Numbered from the stretch's first letter, positions 44,764-54,896 are shown. The stretch is 64,000 nucleotides of DNA from Saccharopolyspora shandongensis (GCF_900106995.1 NZ_FNOK01000020.1:77306-141305), one strand, 5' to 3'. Notes: generated by a model not told the origin, from the sequence alone. A program made the numbers and translations.

Positions 44764-44796
44764 AAGGGCGCCGCCCCGCTCGGGGACAGCGCCCTT
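44764..44796 (-). terminator. Terminator after hppA
   Basis: AAGGGCGC (44764-44771) pairs with GCGCCCTT (44789-44796) and an inner CCCCG/CGGGG pair extends the stem; located about 90 bp past the hppA stop. Confidence 0.7.
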
Positions 44797-44886
44797 CCAG
44801 ATCCGCACCGCTATCGCGATCGGAGCGAACGGACTGCCCGCCTCGGTAGCAGAGGTGAACGGTCCGTTCGCCGCACCGCCGACGCG

Positions 44887-47262
44887 TCAGGCCGCGCCGT
44901 TGACCGCCTTGTCGTCCGTGGTGGATGACTCCGCGATCGCCGTGGAACGGCGCTTGGAGACCACCACCGCCGCGATGATCACCACGACCGCGACGACCGC
45001 GATGCCGTACCGCACCGCCGGGTTCGCGTCCGCGCCCACGGAGAAGGTCACCACGGCCGGTGCGATCAGCAACGACACGAGGTTCATCACCTTCAGCAGC
45101 GGGTTGATCGCCGGCCCAGCGGTGTCCTTGAACGGGTCACCGACGGTGTCGCCGATGACCGTGGCGCCGTGCGCCTCGGAACCCTTGCCACCGTGGTAGC
45201 CGTCCTCGACCAGCTTCTTCGAGTTGTCCCAGGCACCACCGGAGTTGGCCAGGAAGATCGCCATCAGGGTGCCCGTCGCGATCGCACCGGCGAGGTAGCC
45301 GGCCAACGGGCCGACGCCCAGGCCGAAGCCGACCGCGATCGGCGCCAGCACCGCGAGCAGACCCGGGGTGGTCAGCTCGCGCAGCGAGTCGCGGGTGCAG
45401 ATGTCGACGACCCTGCCGTACTCGGGACGCTCCGAGCCGTCCATGATCCCCGGCTTGTCCTTGAACTGCCGGCGCACCTCGTAGACCACGGCCCCGGCGG
45501 CGCGGGACACCGCGTTGATCGCCAGCCCGGTGAACAGGAACACCACGGCCGCCCCGATGATCAGGCCAACCAGCACGTTGGGTGCGTAGACGAAGAACTC
45601 GGAGACGTTCAGCTGCCCAGCCACATCGGCCAGCGCGACGCCGATCGCGTCCGTGTAGGACCCGAACAGCGCGGTCGCGGCCAGCACCGCCGTCGCGATC
45701 GCGATGCCCTTGGTGATCGCCTTGGTGGTGTTGCCGACGGCGTCCAGCTCGGTGAGGATCTTCGCGCCCTCGCCCTCGACGTCACCGGACATCTCGGCGA
45801 TGCCCTGCGCGTTGTCGCTGACCGGGCCGAAGGTGTCCATCGCGACGATCACGCCGACGGTGGTCAGCAGGCCGCAGCCGGCCAGTGCGATGGCGAACAG
45901 CGCCACCGGCAGCGAACCGGACAGCAGGAACGCGCCGAACACCGCTGCGCCGATGATCAGCGCGGTGTAGACGGCGGACTCGAAGCCCACCGACAGGCCC
46001 GAGAGGATCACCGTGGCCGCACCGGTCAGCGACGACTTGCCGACGTCGCGCACCGGGCGGTGCTCGGTGGCGGTGAAGTACCCGGTGAGCTTGAGGATGA
46101 TCACCGCGAGCAGGATGCCGATGATCACCGCGACCAGCGCGATCACCGCCGGGTTGCCGCCGGTGGCGCGGATCTCCTCGGAGACGCCGGTGAGCTCGCC
46201 GAACGAGCTCGGCAGGTACAGCAGCGCGGCGATCACGCAGAGCACCGCGGAGATGCCCGCCGAGATGTAGAACGACCGGTTGATCGCGGTCAGCGCGCTC
46301 TCGCCGGCGCGGGCCTTGGTGATGTAGACGCCGATCACCGCGGTGATCACGCCCAGCGCGGGCACGATCAGCGGGAACAGCAGCCCGTGCAGGCCGAACG
46401 CGGCGGTGCCCAGGATCAGCGAGGCGACCAGGGTGACCGCGTAGGACTCGAACAGGTCGGCCGCCATGCCAGCGCAGTCACCGACGTTGTCGCCGACGTT
46501 GTCGGCGATCGTGGCGGCGTTGCGCGGGTCGTCCTCCGGGATGTTCTGCTCGACCTTGCCGACCAGGTCGGCGCCCACGTCGGCGGCCTTGGTGAAGATG
46601 CCGCCGCCGACCCGCATGAACATCGCCAGCAGGGCCGCGCCGAAGCCGAAGCCCTCCAGCACGCGCGGGGCGCCGCCGGCGTAGACCAGCACCACCAGCG
46701 CGGCGCCGAACAGGCCGAGGCCGACGGTGATCATGCCGACCACGCCGCCGGTGCGGAACGCGACCCGCATCGCCTTCTCGCGCCCCTCACCTGCCTCGCG
46801 GGCGGCCGCCGCAACGCGCACGTTCGCGCGGGTGGACAGCCACATGCCGAGGTAGCCGATGGTGGCCGAGAACGCGGCGCCGAACAGGAAGAAGATCGAT
46901 CGCCCGATCGTCTCGCCGGTGCTCTCCGAGGGCAGCGCGAACAGCACCAGGAACACGATCACGGCGAAGATCGCCAGGGTGCGGAACTGCCGGTTCAGAT
47001 AGGCCGAGGCGCCTTCCTGCACGCCCTTGGCGATGTCCTGCATCTTGGCCGTGCCTTGGCCGGCGGACAGCACCTCCTTGATCAGGACGTAGCCGAAGGC
47101 CAGGGCGGCCAGGGCGATCACCATCACCGCGCCGACGACGACGTAGTCGGCGCCGCCGAGCTCGATACCGGTGGCTTTTTGGGCGAGGTCCATCCGGGTT
47201 TGCGAGCTCGGTGGTGCAGCGCCCTGGGCCCAGCCGTGCTGGACCGGGGTGAGCAGGGACAT
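44887..47262 (-). CDS. hppA: K+-insensitive proton-pumping pyrophosphatase
   Basis: Integral membrane enzyme coupling PPi hydrolysis to proton export. The 791-residue, ~16-TM protein has the substrate motifs GGGIFTKAADVGADLVGKVE and NVGDNVGDCAGMAADLFESY (Asp ligands for Mg-PPi) and the third motif GGAWDNSKK near the end. The sequence GNTTKAITKG carries Lys and Thr at the positions that mark K+-independent enzymes; K+-dependent ones have Ala there. AGGAGG precedes ATG 47262. Together with ppa the organism has both soluble and energy-conserving PPases. Confidence 0.96.
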   Translation of the reverse strand: MSLLTPVQHGWAQGAAPPSSQTRMDLAQKATGIELGGADYVVVGAVMVIALAALAFGYVLIKEVLSAGQGTAKMQDIAKGVQEGASAYLNRQFRTLAIFAVIVFLVLFALPSESTGETIGRSIFFLFGAAFSATIGYLGMWLSTRANVRVAAAAREAGEGREKAMRVAFRTGGVVGMITVGLGLFGAALVVLVYAGGAPRVLEGFGFGAALLAMFMRVGGGIFTKAADVGADLVGKVEQNIPEDDPRNAATIADNVGDNVGDCAGMAADLFESYAVTLVASLILGTAAFGLHGLLFPLIVPALGVITAVIGVYITKARAGESALTAINRSFYISAGISAVLCVIAALLYLPSSFGELTGVSEEIRATGGNPAVIALVAVIIGILLAVIILKLTGYFTATEHRPVRDVGKSSLTGAATVILSGLSVGFESAVYTALIIGAAVFGAFLLSGSLPVALFAIALAGCGLLTTVGVIVAMDTFGPVSDNAQGIAEMSGDVEGEGAKILTELDAVGNTTKAITKGIAIATAVLAATALFGSYTDAIGVALADVAGQLNVSEFFVYAPNVLVGLIIGAAVVFLFTGLAINAVSRAAGAVVYEVRRQFKDKPGIMDGSERPEYGRVVDICTRDSLRELTTPGLLAVLAPIAVGFGLGVGPLAGYLAGAIATGTLMAIFLANSGGAWDNSKKLVEDGYHGGKGSEAHGATVIGDTVGDPFKDTAGPAINPLLKVMNLVSLLIAPAVVTFSVGADANPAVRYGIAVVAVVVIIAAVVVSKRRSTAIAESSTTDDKAVNGAA

Positions 47263-47705
47263 CCGTCCTCCTGGGTTGTGCTCGGTTCAGCACCGGGGTT
47301 CCCGCAACGCTCGACGGGCTCCGGTGCGCGGTAGGCGGCCCCGCCCGGTACGGCCGGTGATCGGTTGCTGGCCGTCCGTGGCGACGTCGTGGCTCGGGAG
47401 TCTATTCAGGCCACAAGTGGCTTACCTCACGGTGTGATACGCACCTCGTCACGACGTGGGATTCTGTTACTAAAGAATCGATACAGATGGGTACTTGATC
47501 ACCCAATTGGGCAAAGGTTGATTTGGCCCAAACGGGTTACATGGGGTATGACGCACGACCTCGACGGTCCACCTGGTCACCGCCGGAGTCAGCGCCACCG
47601 CCCCGTCCCGGGGCAAGAACCAACCGATCGAGCGATACCGACACGGATGCGGGAACCGGGAACGCGTGCGCGGTGCGCGATCGGCGTTGTGCGAGGCTCG
47701 CTAGC
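47263..47705. other. Divergent promoter region between hppA and the helicase gene
   Basis: About 440 bp without a convincing gene. The stretch 47410-47540 is distinctly A/T-richer than the rest of the window and contains TTGGGC / GCCCAA half-sites around 47500-47535. In mycobacteria a cold-shock gene lies at this position beside the helicase; none is present here. Confidence 0.5.
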
Positions 47706-50084
47706 GTGCGCGCAGCGGACCAGGACAAGGGGCGGCGGTTACTCGACCGCGCGGTAGCCGGCATTCCGGCCGACGAAACACCGTTGCGCCATGTCGCGCA
47801 CCTGCCCACCCGCCCGGCCCGCACCGCCGACTGGCCGGTGTGGGTCCCGCCGCGGCTGGTGGACGCGTTCCGCGAGCGCGGCGCGCGGGAGCCGTGGGTG
47901 CACCAGATCGAGGGAGCCGAGGCGGTCCGGGCGGGCGAGCACGTGGTCGTCGCGACCGGCACGGCCTCCGGGAAATCGCTGGTCTACCAGCTACCGGTGC
48001 TCTCGCGGCTGCTCGAGGACGACCGCGCGACCGCGCTGTACCTCTCCCCCACGAAGGCGCTCGGCGCCGATCAGCTGCGCACCATCGGTGAGCTCGGCAT
48101 GGCGGAGGTGCGGGCGGCGAGCTACGACGGCGACACGCCGCAGGTCGAGCGGGACTGGGTGCGCGCGCACGGCCGGTGGATCTTCACCAACCCGGACATG
48201 CTGCATTACGGCGTGCTGCCCGGGCACAGCCGCTGGGCGCGGTTCTTCCGGCGGCTCAGCCACATCGTGGTCGACGAGTGCCACACCTACCGCGGAGTGT
48301 TCGGCTCGCACGTCGCACTGCTGCTGCGCCGCCTGCGCCGCGTCGCGCAGTACTACGGCGCGGACCCGGTCTTCGTGCTCGCCTCGGCCACCGTGTCCGA
48401 CCCGGAATCCCTGGCCGAGCGCCTGACCGGCGTCTCGTGCCGCGCCGTGACCGACGACGGGTCGCCGCGCGGAGCCCGGACGGTCGCGTTCTGGGAGCCG
48501 CCGCTGCTCGACGAGATGATCGGCGAGAACGGCGCCCCGGTGCGCCGGGCGGTCGGCACCGAGGCGGCGCGGATCATGACCGAGCTGGTCATCGAGGACG
48601 CCCGGACGCTGGCGTTCATCCGGTCGCGGCGCGGCGTGGAGCTGGCGGCGCTGTTCGCGCAGCGCGCGCTGTCCGATGTGGACGAATCGCTCGCCGCGAA
48701 GGTGGCCGCCTACCGAGGCGGTTACCTGCCCGAGGATCGCCGCGAGCTGGAGCGTTCCTTGCTCTCGGGGGAGCTCCGCGCGGTGGCCACCACCAACGCA
48801 CTGGAACTCGGCGTCGACATCTCCGGGCTCGACGCCGTCGTGGTCGCCGGATACCCCGGCACCCTCGCGTCCTTCTGGCAACAGGCCGGACGCGCCGGGC
48901 GGGACGGCGACGGCGCCCTGGTCGTCTTCGTCGCGCGGGACGACCCGCTGGACACCTACCTGGTGCACCACCCGGCCGCGGTGCTCGACCGCCCGGTCGA
49001 GGCGACGGTGCTCGACCCGACCAATCCGTACGTGCTCGAACCGCACCTGGCCTGCGCCGCCGCCGAGCTGCCGCTCGACGAGGACTCCTTCGGCGTCTTC
49101 GGCGGCGAACCGGCGCGCCGGGCCGTGGCAGCGCTCACGGCGGACGGGGTGCTGCGCAAGCGCTCGCACGGCTGGTTCTGGACCTCCCGCGAGCGTCCAC
49201 ATCGGAACGTCGAGCTGCGGGGCGCCGGCGGGCATCCGATCGCCGTCGTGGAAGGCGAATCCGGGCGGATGCTCGGCACCGTGGACCCGGACTCGGCCTG
49301 CGGGACGGTGCACCCGGGAGCGGTGTACCTGCACCGCGGCGAATCGTTCGTGGTGGACGAGCTGGACCTGGAGACCGGGATCGCGCTGGTGCACGAGGAA
49401 AGCCCCGATTGGACGACCTCGCCGCGCAACGTGGTGGACATCTCGGTGCTGCGGACCATCGAGCGGCACGACACCGGGCGCGGCGTCACGGTCTGCCTCG
49501 GCGAGGTGGAAGTCACCTCGCAGGTCGTCGGCTACCTGCGGAAACGACCCTCCGGGGCGGTGCTGGACCAGGTTCCGCTGGACCTCCCCGCGCAGACCCT
49601 GATGACCCGCGCGGTCTGGTACACGGTCGGCGACGAGCTGCTGGTGAGCAGCGCGCCGGGGGGCGCCGGGCTGGATCCGGCGCGCATCCCCGGCGCGCTG
49701 CATGCCGCCGAGCACGCGGCGATCGGCCTGCTACCGCTGTTCGCGACCTGCGATCGATGGGACATCGGCGGGGTTTCCACCGCGCTGCACGCCGACACCG
49801 GGGAGGCAACGGTGTTCGTGCACGACGGTCATCCGGGAGGGGCCGGATTCGCCGATCGCGGTCATGCCGCATTGGTCCCATGGTTGGCCGCGACGCGGGA
49901 AGCGATCGCTTCCTGCGACTGCCCGGCTGGATGCCCGTCCTGCGTCCAGTCGCCGAAGTGCGGGAACGGCAACGAGCCGCTGGACAAGGCGGGGGCGGTG
50001 ACTGTTCTCGATGCGGTGTCGGCCGCGCTCGGGGGCGGCGCCGGCGGATCGGCTGGGCTGCACGACCGTCCACAAGAGAGCTGA
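47706..50084 (+). CDS. DEAD/DEAH helicase with DUF1998 domain, MrfA/YprA-like
   Basis: Predicted 792-residue superfamily 2 DNA helicase, counterpart of Rv3649. The N-terminal RecA domain has VATGTASGKSLVYQLP (Walker A), VVDECHTYRG (DExH box) and LASATVSDP. The second domain has TTNALELGVDISGLD and QQAGRAGRDG. The C-terminal DUF1998 zinc-binding motif CDCPAGCPSCVQSPKCGNGN matches B. subtilis MrfA, a 3'-5' helicase that repairs mitomycin C damage. GTG 47706 is the likely start. Confidence 0.93.
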   Translation: MRAADQDKGRRLLDRAVAGIPADETPLRHVAHLPTRPARTADWPVWVPPRLVDAFRERGAREPWVHQIEGAEAVRAGEHVVVATGTASGKSLVYQLPVLSRLLEDDRATALYLSPTKALGADQLRTIGELGMAEVRAASYDGDTPQVERDWVRAHGRWIFTNPDMLHYGVLPGHSRWARFFRRLSHIVVDECHTYRGVFGSHVALLLRRLRRVAQYYGADPVFVLASATVSDPESLAERLTGVSCRAVTDDGSPRGARTVAFWEPPLLDEMIGENGAPVRRAVGTEAARIMTELVIEDARTLAFIRSRRGVELAALFAQRALSDVDESLAAKVAAYRGGYLPEDRRELERSLLSGELRAVATTNALELGVDISGLDAVVVAGYPGTLASFWQQAGRAGRDGDGALVVFVARDDPLDTYLVHHPAAVLDRPVEATVLDPTNPYVLEPHLACAAAELPLDEDSFGVFGGEPARRAVAALTADGVLRKRSHGWFWTSRERPHRNVELRGAGGHPIAVVEGESGRMLGTVDPDSACGTVHPGAVYLHRGESFVVDELDLETGIALVHEESPDWTTSPRNVVDISVLRTIERHDTGRGVTVCLGEVEVTSQVVGYLRKRPSGAVLDQVPLDLPAQTLMTRAVWYTVGDELLVSSAPGGAGLDPARIPGALHAAEHAAIGLLPLFATCDRWDIGGVSTALHADTGEATVFVHDGHPGGAGFADRGHAALVPWLAATREAIASCDCPAGCPSCVQSPKCGNGNEPLDKAGAVTVLDAVSAALGGGAGGSAGLHDRPQES

Positions 50085-50187
50085 GCACGAAGGGCTGGTG
50101 CGTGCTCGGAGGAGACGCTTTCGGTCGTGTCGGGGAGCCCGGGGCGCGGATGCCGATCCGGTCGACGCCAGCGCGGTCGGCAGGCGG

Positions 50188-50859
50188 TCACCTGCCCGCT
50201 GCGAGAAATTCCGCCACGTTCTCGGAACTGCTGTTGTCAAGGAGTTCGAGACCCGTGCAGAGCGCATCCTGCACGAAGTCGGGGGTGGGCAGCCGCCAGG
50301 CGCAGACCTCCGGCTTGACCCGCCAGTGCACCGCACCGCCGGGGTAGGCCGATGGGGGCATCGGCACCCAGCTTCCGCTGCTGCGCAACAGGATTCCGCC
50401 TTGGTCGGCCAGCTCGGGGTAGAGCTCGCCGCCACCGGCCATCAGGAAGTACCAGCGGCCGTCCGGGGTGGCCACGATCGGCACCGGGAAGCCGAGTGCG
50501 CGCAGCACCGACGCGGCACGGTGGCCGAGGTTCGAGTCGACCTCGATGGCGTCGACCGTGGTTCCGGTGGCGATCAGCAGGCTGTAAGGCCGCTCCGTCC
50601 ACCAGGACGTGACCTCGTCGGGGTTGGTGCCGAGGCGGTCCTGCCAGTCTCGGTACACCGGCCGCAGGCCGGTCTCCTGGCGTCCGCGACGGCCGGTCCA
50701 GCCGTCTCCTTCGGGGTAGGTTCCGGGTAGCACCGGCCAACCTCGCGAGGCGAATCCGATTGCCTGCACGCGAAGTTCGATCCGGCTGCTGGTCAGCCCG
50801 GCCGGATGGGCCGGGATGCCGCGGAAGGCGCTTTGCGACCTGTCCGCTGACCGTTGCAT
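50188..50859 (-). CDS. Stand-alone primase-polymerase N-terminal-domain protein
   Basis: Predicted 223 residues, matching the bifunctional DNA primase/polymerase (Prim-Pol) N-terminal domain: AIGFASRGWPVLPGTYPEGD, then WWTERPYSLLIATGTTVDAI, VDSNLGHRAASVLRALGF, and LRSSGSWVPMPPSAYPGGAV. The catalytic Asp pair expected after the LIATG segment appears as AIEVDS, one acidic residue differing from the DxD form. No helicase domain follows. AAGGAGG sits 8 nt before ATG 50859. Such short versions are widespread in actinomycetes with unknown role. Confidence 0.85.
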   Translation of the reverse strand: MQRSADRSQSAFRGIPAHPAGLTSSRIELRVQAIGFASRGWPVLPGTYPEGDGWTGRRGRQETGLRPVYRDWQDRLGTNPDEVTSWWTERPYSLLIATGTTVDAIEVDSNLGHRAASVLRALGFPVPIVATPDGRWYFLMAGGGELYPELADQGGILLRSSGSWVPMPPSAYPGGAVHWRVKPEVCAWRLPTPDFVQDALCTGLELLDNSSSENVAEFLAAGR

Positions 50860-51188
50860 TTGCTCCGCCTCCTTGTTCCACAGTGGGCGCCGGACCGGCG
50901 GCTCGGGGGGACCTCCGGCAGAACCTTCGGCAGCCGCCTGATTCTCGACCTCGTTGTCGTGAACCTTGGGTCTTGCGCTCACACCACTAATCAACGTCAT
51001 TCGAACCGGGCGAGTACACCCCCAGTCGACGACCGGTAGCTGAGCCGCGACGAACGCTCCCGCCCGGAACACGTGCACCGAAAGATCATCCTGGCGAGCG
51101 GCGCCGGAACGACCGCTCGCTCGGGTGAAATCCCGGTCACCCGACCGCTCGTCGACCGTTCGTCGCGGCCGGAGCGATCGGTCGCCGT
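50860..51188. other. Intergenic region between the Prim-Pol and Tad genes
   Basis: About 330 bp with no supported gene. It should contain the promoter of the minus-strand Prim-Pol gene and the end of the Tad operon. No clear terminator hairpin was found. Confidence 0.4.
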
Positions 51189-51536
51189 TCAGTCGCCCTC
51201 CGGCCCGGCACGAGCCCGTGCGCTGGCCTTTCGCCCACCCGGGACGAACGCGGGAAGATCGGCTCGGACCGTCACGAGGGCGTCCCAGCCGTTCATCCTG
51301 CACTCCGCGAGCTCGGCTCGCATCCCGTTCGCGACCCGGTTCGCGCGCTCGCACGCGACCTGCTGGCCGTGCGGCGCGTACGCGGCGGCGGCCAGCGCGG
51401 CGAGATCCGCCGCCCCTTCGGCCCGGTGGCGGGCGACGGTGACCGCACCCAGCTGCAGGACGACGGACAGCAGGATCACCAGCGCCAGCGAGAGCACCGC
51501 CGCAACCACTGTGGCAGCTCCCCTGTCGCCGCTCAT
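51189..51536 (-). CDS. TadE/TadG-like pseudopilin, Rv3654c type
   Basis: Predicted 115 residues. It begins SGDRGAATVVAAVLSLALVI, a short leader and hydrophobic N-terminal helix of the pseudopilin/TadE class, followed by RHRAEGAADLAALAAAAYAP, a conserved segment of this family (helicase/secretion neighbourhood TadE-like protein), then one Cys pair. Start overlaps the preceding stop (ATGA). Last gene of the Tad operon; likely a minor pilin or surface component. Confidence 0.85.
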   Translation of the reverse strand: MSGDRGAATVVAAVLSLALVILLSVVLQLGAVTVARHRAEGAADLAALAAAAYAPHGQQVACERANRVANGMRAELAECRMNGWDALVTVRADLPAFVPGGRKASARARAGPEGD

Positions 51537-51916
51537 GACGCCACCCCCGGTTCCAGCACCGCCACCGCCCGCGCGCTCAGCCAGCGGCCGGGCAGGAACT
51601 CGCCGGGCAGCGGGGCGCTCACCTCGGTGCTGACCTGGTCGCCCTCGACCAGCACCGAAAGCGACGCGCCGCCGGGCGCGAGGCGGTCGACCGCCTCGTC
51701 CGCGCGGGGCCGATCGCCGCGCGCCACCAGCCGCGCGGCCTCGACCGCCGCATCGGTGCAGCGGAGCTGGCCGATCAGTGCGCCGATCCCGGTCAGGATC
51801 AGTGCGAACACCGCGATCACCGAGCAGATGCCCAGTGCCGCCTCGACCGTGACCGCCCCGGCGTCGCGGCAGGCCGTTCCGGCGCCGGGCGACGCCGGAA
51901 CCACCTGCGCGGCCAT
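51533..51916 (-). CDS. TadE-family protein, Rv3655c type
   Basis: Predicted 127 residues with the TadE signature GAVTVEAALGICSVIAVF, a Glu five or so residues into the hydrophobic helix as in prepilin-like proteins. The rest is a small extracytoplasmic domain with CTDAAVEAARLVARGD. Overlaps both neighbours (TGATG at 51914-51918; ATGA at 51533-51536), so translation of the operon is tightly coupled. Confidence 0.88.
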   Translation of the reverse strand: MAAQVVPASPGAGTACRDAGAVTVEAALGICSVIAVFALILTGIGALIGQLRCTDAAVEAARLVARGDRPRADEAVDRLAPGGASLSVLVEGDQVSTEVSAPLPGEFLPGRWLSARAVAVLEPGVAS

Positions 51917-52125
51917 CAGGTACCGCCGCCTTCGAGCCCGCGGGCGATGAGCCCGGCGAGCGCGTCCTTGACCGAGTTTCCGGTCACGACGTCGTAGAGA
52001 AGCGAGGCGAACGCCACCGCGGCGACAGTTCCCACCGCGTATTCGGCGGTGCTCATGCCGCCGTCTCCGTGCAGCAGTGCGCGCAGCCGGCGCGTCGCCG
52101 TCCACCGGTTCGAACGGGCATTCAT
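51916..52125 (-). CDS. DUF4244 Flp-pilin-like protein, Rv3656c type
   Basis: Predicted 69 residues. GGMSTAEYAVGTVAAVAFAS is a typical Flp/type IVb prepilin segment: a Gly before the cleavage site, Glu at +5-like position and a hydrophobic helix. It is the candidate major pilin subunit of the Tad system. ATG 52125 is placed by GGAGG upstream; ATG 52131 is possible. Confidence 0.85.
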   Translation of the reverse strand: MNARSNRWTATRRLRALLHGDGGMSTAEYAVGTVAAVAFASLLYDVVTGNSVKDALAGLIARGLEGGGT

Positions 52126-52159
52126 CTCCATCAACCTCCAGTTCAGATCCACAATGGAC

Positions 52160-52861
52160 TCACAAGGGCACCGCGAGGCGGTGCATCATGCCGACCACCA
52201 CGGGGAGCACCCCGAGGCACAGGAACGCGGGCAGGAAGCACAGGCCGAGCGGCGCCGAGATCCACACGGTTGCGCGCTGCGCGCGTGCTTCGGCCTGCCC
52301 GGCGACCGCAGCTCGCGCATGGGCTGCGATTTCGCCCGCCACGTCTGCCAGCGCACTGCCGGTCCGGGCGGTGCGTCGAGCCGCCCGCGCGAGTTCTGCG
52401 GTGTCCGGGTTCCGCAGCGCCGGTTCCCAGCCGGTCGCGGCATCCGCGCCCAGCGCGAGGTGGTCGGCGACCTCGCGCAGAGTTCGGTGCGCCGCACCGG
52501 TGAGTTCGTCGGCCACCGCGCGCACGATCACCGGCACCGGCAGCCCGGCGCGCATCCCGGCCGCCAGCAGGTCCCAGCCGGCGGCCAGCGCGAGCGGATC
52601 CGTCCGGTCGCAGCGCCGGTCCGCGAGCGCCGACCATCGGCGCGCGGCGAAGGCGGCGGCCAACCCCATCGAGATCCCGGCGACCGGGCCCAGCGCCTGC
52701 ACCGCACCAGCCCCGACTGCCAGCGGCAAAGCCCAGACCACAATGGACTTCCGGGGACGCCCGCGAGCCGGCGAACGCGGGCCGAGCGACCGGAGCCTCG
52801 CTCGCGCCGAGCTCAGCGGCACCAGCAGCAGAGCCGCGGCCGCGAGCAGCACTTCGATCAC
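52160..52861 (-). CDS. Tad secretion membrane protein TadC-like (T2SSF)
   Basis: Predicted 233 residues with the type II secretion F domain: helical cytoplasmic part with LAAGMRAGLPVPVIVRAVAD and ARRTARTGSALADVAGEIAA, flanked by TM helices near both ends (final one FLPAFLCLGVLPVVVGMM). It forms the inner-membrane platform with TadB. GTG start overlaps the tadB-like stop (GTGA). Confidence 0.88.
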   Translation of the reverse strand: MIEVLLAAAALLLVPLSSARARLRSLGPRSPARGRPRKSIVVWALPLAVGAGAVQALGPVAGISMGLAAAFAARRWSALADRRCDRTDPLALAAGWDLLAAGMRAGLPVPVIVRAVADELTGAAHRTLREVADHLALGADAATGWEPALRNPDTAELARAARRTARTGSALADVAGEIAAHARAAVAGQAEARAQRATVWISAPLGLCFLPAFLCLGVLPVVVGMMHRLAVPL

Positions 52862-53658
52862 GGCTGCACCACCGCCCTGGTCAGGCGCAACGTCCAGCCG
52901 ACCCCGGCGCACAGCAGGGCCACTCCGACCAGCAGGAGGAGTTGTCCGAGCAACCCGCCGGTCAGGACGGTGATCGGCCCCGCCCCGACGGCTTCGCCGA
53001 ACAACAACCCGAAGATCGGCAGCCCGGTGAGCACGGCGGCGGTCGACCGCGGGCCCGCCATCTTCGCCTCGACGTCCCGCCGGAACGCGGCGCGCCGCTC
53101 GACGTCGCGCCGCACCGCATCGAGCAGGTCGGCCAGCGCTACGCCATGCCGCTCCGCCAGCGCCCAGGCCCTGGCCATCCGGCCCTGCGGCTCGCGCAGC
53201 TCGGCGATCCCGTCGTGCGCTTCGAGAACCGCTGCGACATCGCCGCCGAGCCGGACCGTGGTGGCCATGTCCTGGAACATCCCGGCCACCGCAGGACCAG
53301 CCTCTGCCGCCGCTCCCTCCGCCGCCGCGGCCGGGTGGGCCCCGGCGCGCAGCTGCGCCACCAGCAGCCGCAACCCCGCGGTCAGCTCGTCGGCCCGGTC
53401 CAGCCGATGTCGCCAGTCCCGCTGCGTTCGCCAGTACTTCGCGCCGAGCAGTGACAACGCAACAGCCGCGCAAGAACCGGCCGGACCGGCGAAGCCCCAG
53501 CCCGCGACGGCGCCGGCTGGAATCGCGAGCAGCCGAGCGGCACCCCTGAACGAGGGCCCGGCAACGCGCACCGGCTCGGTGCGGAGCCGGTTTCGCGCCT
53601 TGATCTCCGGCCAACAGAGAACGGCCACGGCCAGCACGACCAACGCGTGGATCAACAC
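52858..53658 (-). CDS. Tad secretion membrane protein TadB-like (T2SSF)
   Basis: Predicted 266 residues with N-terminal TM helices, the T2SSF cytoplasmic helices ([40 protein letters not shown]) and C-terminal TM helices ([20 protein letters not shown]). Partner of the TadC-like protein in the platform. GTG 53658 overlaps the ATPase gene stop by 7 nt. Confidence 0.88.
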   Translation of the reverse strand: MLIHALVVLAVAVLCWPEIKARNRLRTEPVRVAGPSFRGAARLLAIPAGAVAGWGFAGPAGSCAAVALSLLGAKYWRTQRDWRHRLDRADELTAGLRLLVAQLRAGAHPAAAAEGAAAEAGPAVAGMFQDMATTVRLGGDVAAVLEAHDGIAELREPQGRMARAWALAERHGVALADLLDAVRRDVERRAAFRRDVEAKMAGPRSTAAVLTGLPIFGLLFGEAVGAGPITVLTGGLLGQLLLLVGVALLCAGVGWTLRLTRAVVQP

Positions 53659-54896
53659 GGCAACGCGCCTCCCCTCGCGGCCAGCAGCGCCGCCAACGCG
53701 TCCTTGCCCGGCCCCCACCCGCTCTCGGACTGCCAGGCCGGGAGCACCTCGACCAGGTCTCCGTTGCGCCGCTGCACGCCTATCCCGGCGAGATGCCTTC
53801 CGCGCCGAGCACTCCGGCGAACGTGCAGCACCACCTGGACTGCCGCGGCGAGCTGGCTGTGCAGGGCTGCGCGCGGCAGCCCGCCGAGCGCCGCCAGTGC
53901 CTCCATCCGGGCCGGAACCTCTTGCGGCGAGTTGGCGTGCAGCGTGCCTCCGCCTCCGTCGTGGCCGGTGTTCAGCGCGGCCAGCAACTCGCGCACCTCA
54001 CCGCCGCGCACCTCGCCGACGACGAGCCGATCGGGCCGCATGCGCAGCGCCTGCCGGACCAGGTCGCGGACCTGGATCTCGCCGGCTCCCTCGACGTTCG
54101 CCGGGCGGGTGAGCAGCCGGACCACGTGCGGATGACGCGGGTAGAGCTCGGCGGCCTCCTCGACGCACACGATGCGCTCGGATTCCGCGACCTCGCCCAG
54201 CATCGCCGCCAGCAACGTCGTCTTGCCGCTGGCCGTGCCGCCGACGACCAGGAAGGCCAGCCTGGTGGCGACGATTTCGCGCAGCACCGCGGCGGTCGGG
54301 CCGTCGAAGGCACCGGAACCGCACAGCGCGTCGAGATCGTGCGCGGCCGGGCGCAGCACCCGCAGCGAGATGCAGGTGCCCTCGCCCGCAACCGGCGGGA
54401 GTACCGCGTGCAGCCGGACCGGCCCGGACGCGCTCTCCTGCGGCAACCAGGCATCGACCCACGGCTGGGCGTCGTCCAGCCTGCGGCCGCTGGCCACCGC
54501 GAGCCGCTGCGCGAGGCGGCGCACCGCGTCTTCGCCGGCGAAGCGCACCGCCGCCCGCTGGAGCCCTTCGCCGCGGTCGACCCACACCTTGTTCGGCGCG
54601 GTGACGAGCACGTCGGAAACCGCCGGATCGCGCAGCAGCGGCTCCAGCACGCCGGCCCCGCGGAATTCCTGCTGCACCAGGCGAAGTGCGGCCAGCACGT
54701 CGGCGTCGGCGACCAGTCCGCCCGACTCCTCCCGCACCGCGGACGCGACGGCGGCCGAGGTCAGCGTGGCGCCGCTGCCGACCAGCCGGTTGCGCACCCG
54801 CTCCAGCAACTCGCCGTCGATCGAATCGGCCACAGTGGACGATTCCGCCGATCCGCCGGGGATCGGGTCGATTTCCAGGACACGACTCATGGACAT
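53652..54896 (-). CDS. Tad secretion ATPase TadA/CpaF
   Basis: Predicted 414-residue motor ATPase of the Tad/type IVb pilus. Walker A is [17 protein letters not shown] (about 230), the Asp-box/Walker B-like segment is [19 protein letters not shown], and the secretion-ATPase signature is [19 protein letters not shown] followed by the His box around [18 protein letters not shown] 54896 (MSMSRV) or 54890 could be used. Forms hexamers under the membrane platform. Confidence 0.93.
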   Translation of the reverse strand: MSMSRVLEIDPIPGGSAESSTVADSIDGELLERVRNRLVGSGATLTSAAVASAVREESGGLVADADVLAALRLVQQEFRGAGVLEPLLRDPAVSDVLVTAPNKVWVDRGEGLQRAAVRFAGEDAVRRLAQRLAVASGRRLDDAQPWVDAWLPQESASGPVRLHAVLPPVAGEGTCISLRVLRPAAHDLDALCGSGAFDGPTAAVLREIVATRLAFLVVGGTASGKTTLLAAMLGEVAESERIVCVEEAAELYPRHPHVVRLLTRPANVEGAGEIQVRDLVRQALRMRPDRLVVGEVRGGEVRELLAALNTGHDGGGGTLHANSPQEVPARMEALAALGGLPRAALHSQLAAAVQVVLHVRRSARRGRHLAGIGVQRRNGDLVEVLPAWQSESGWGPGKDALAALLAARGGALPC

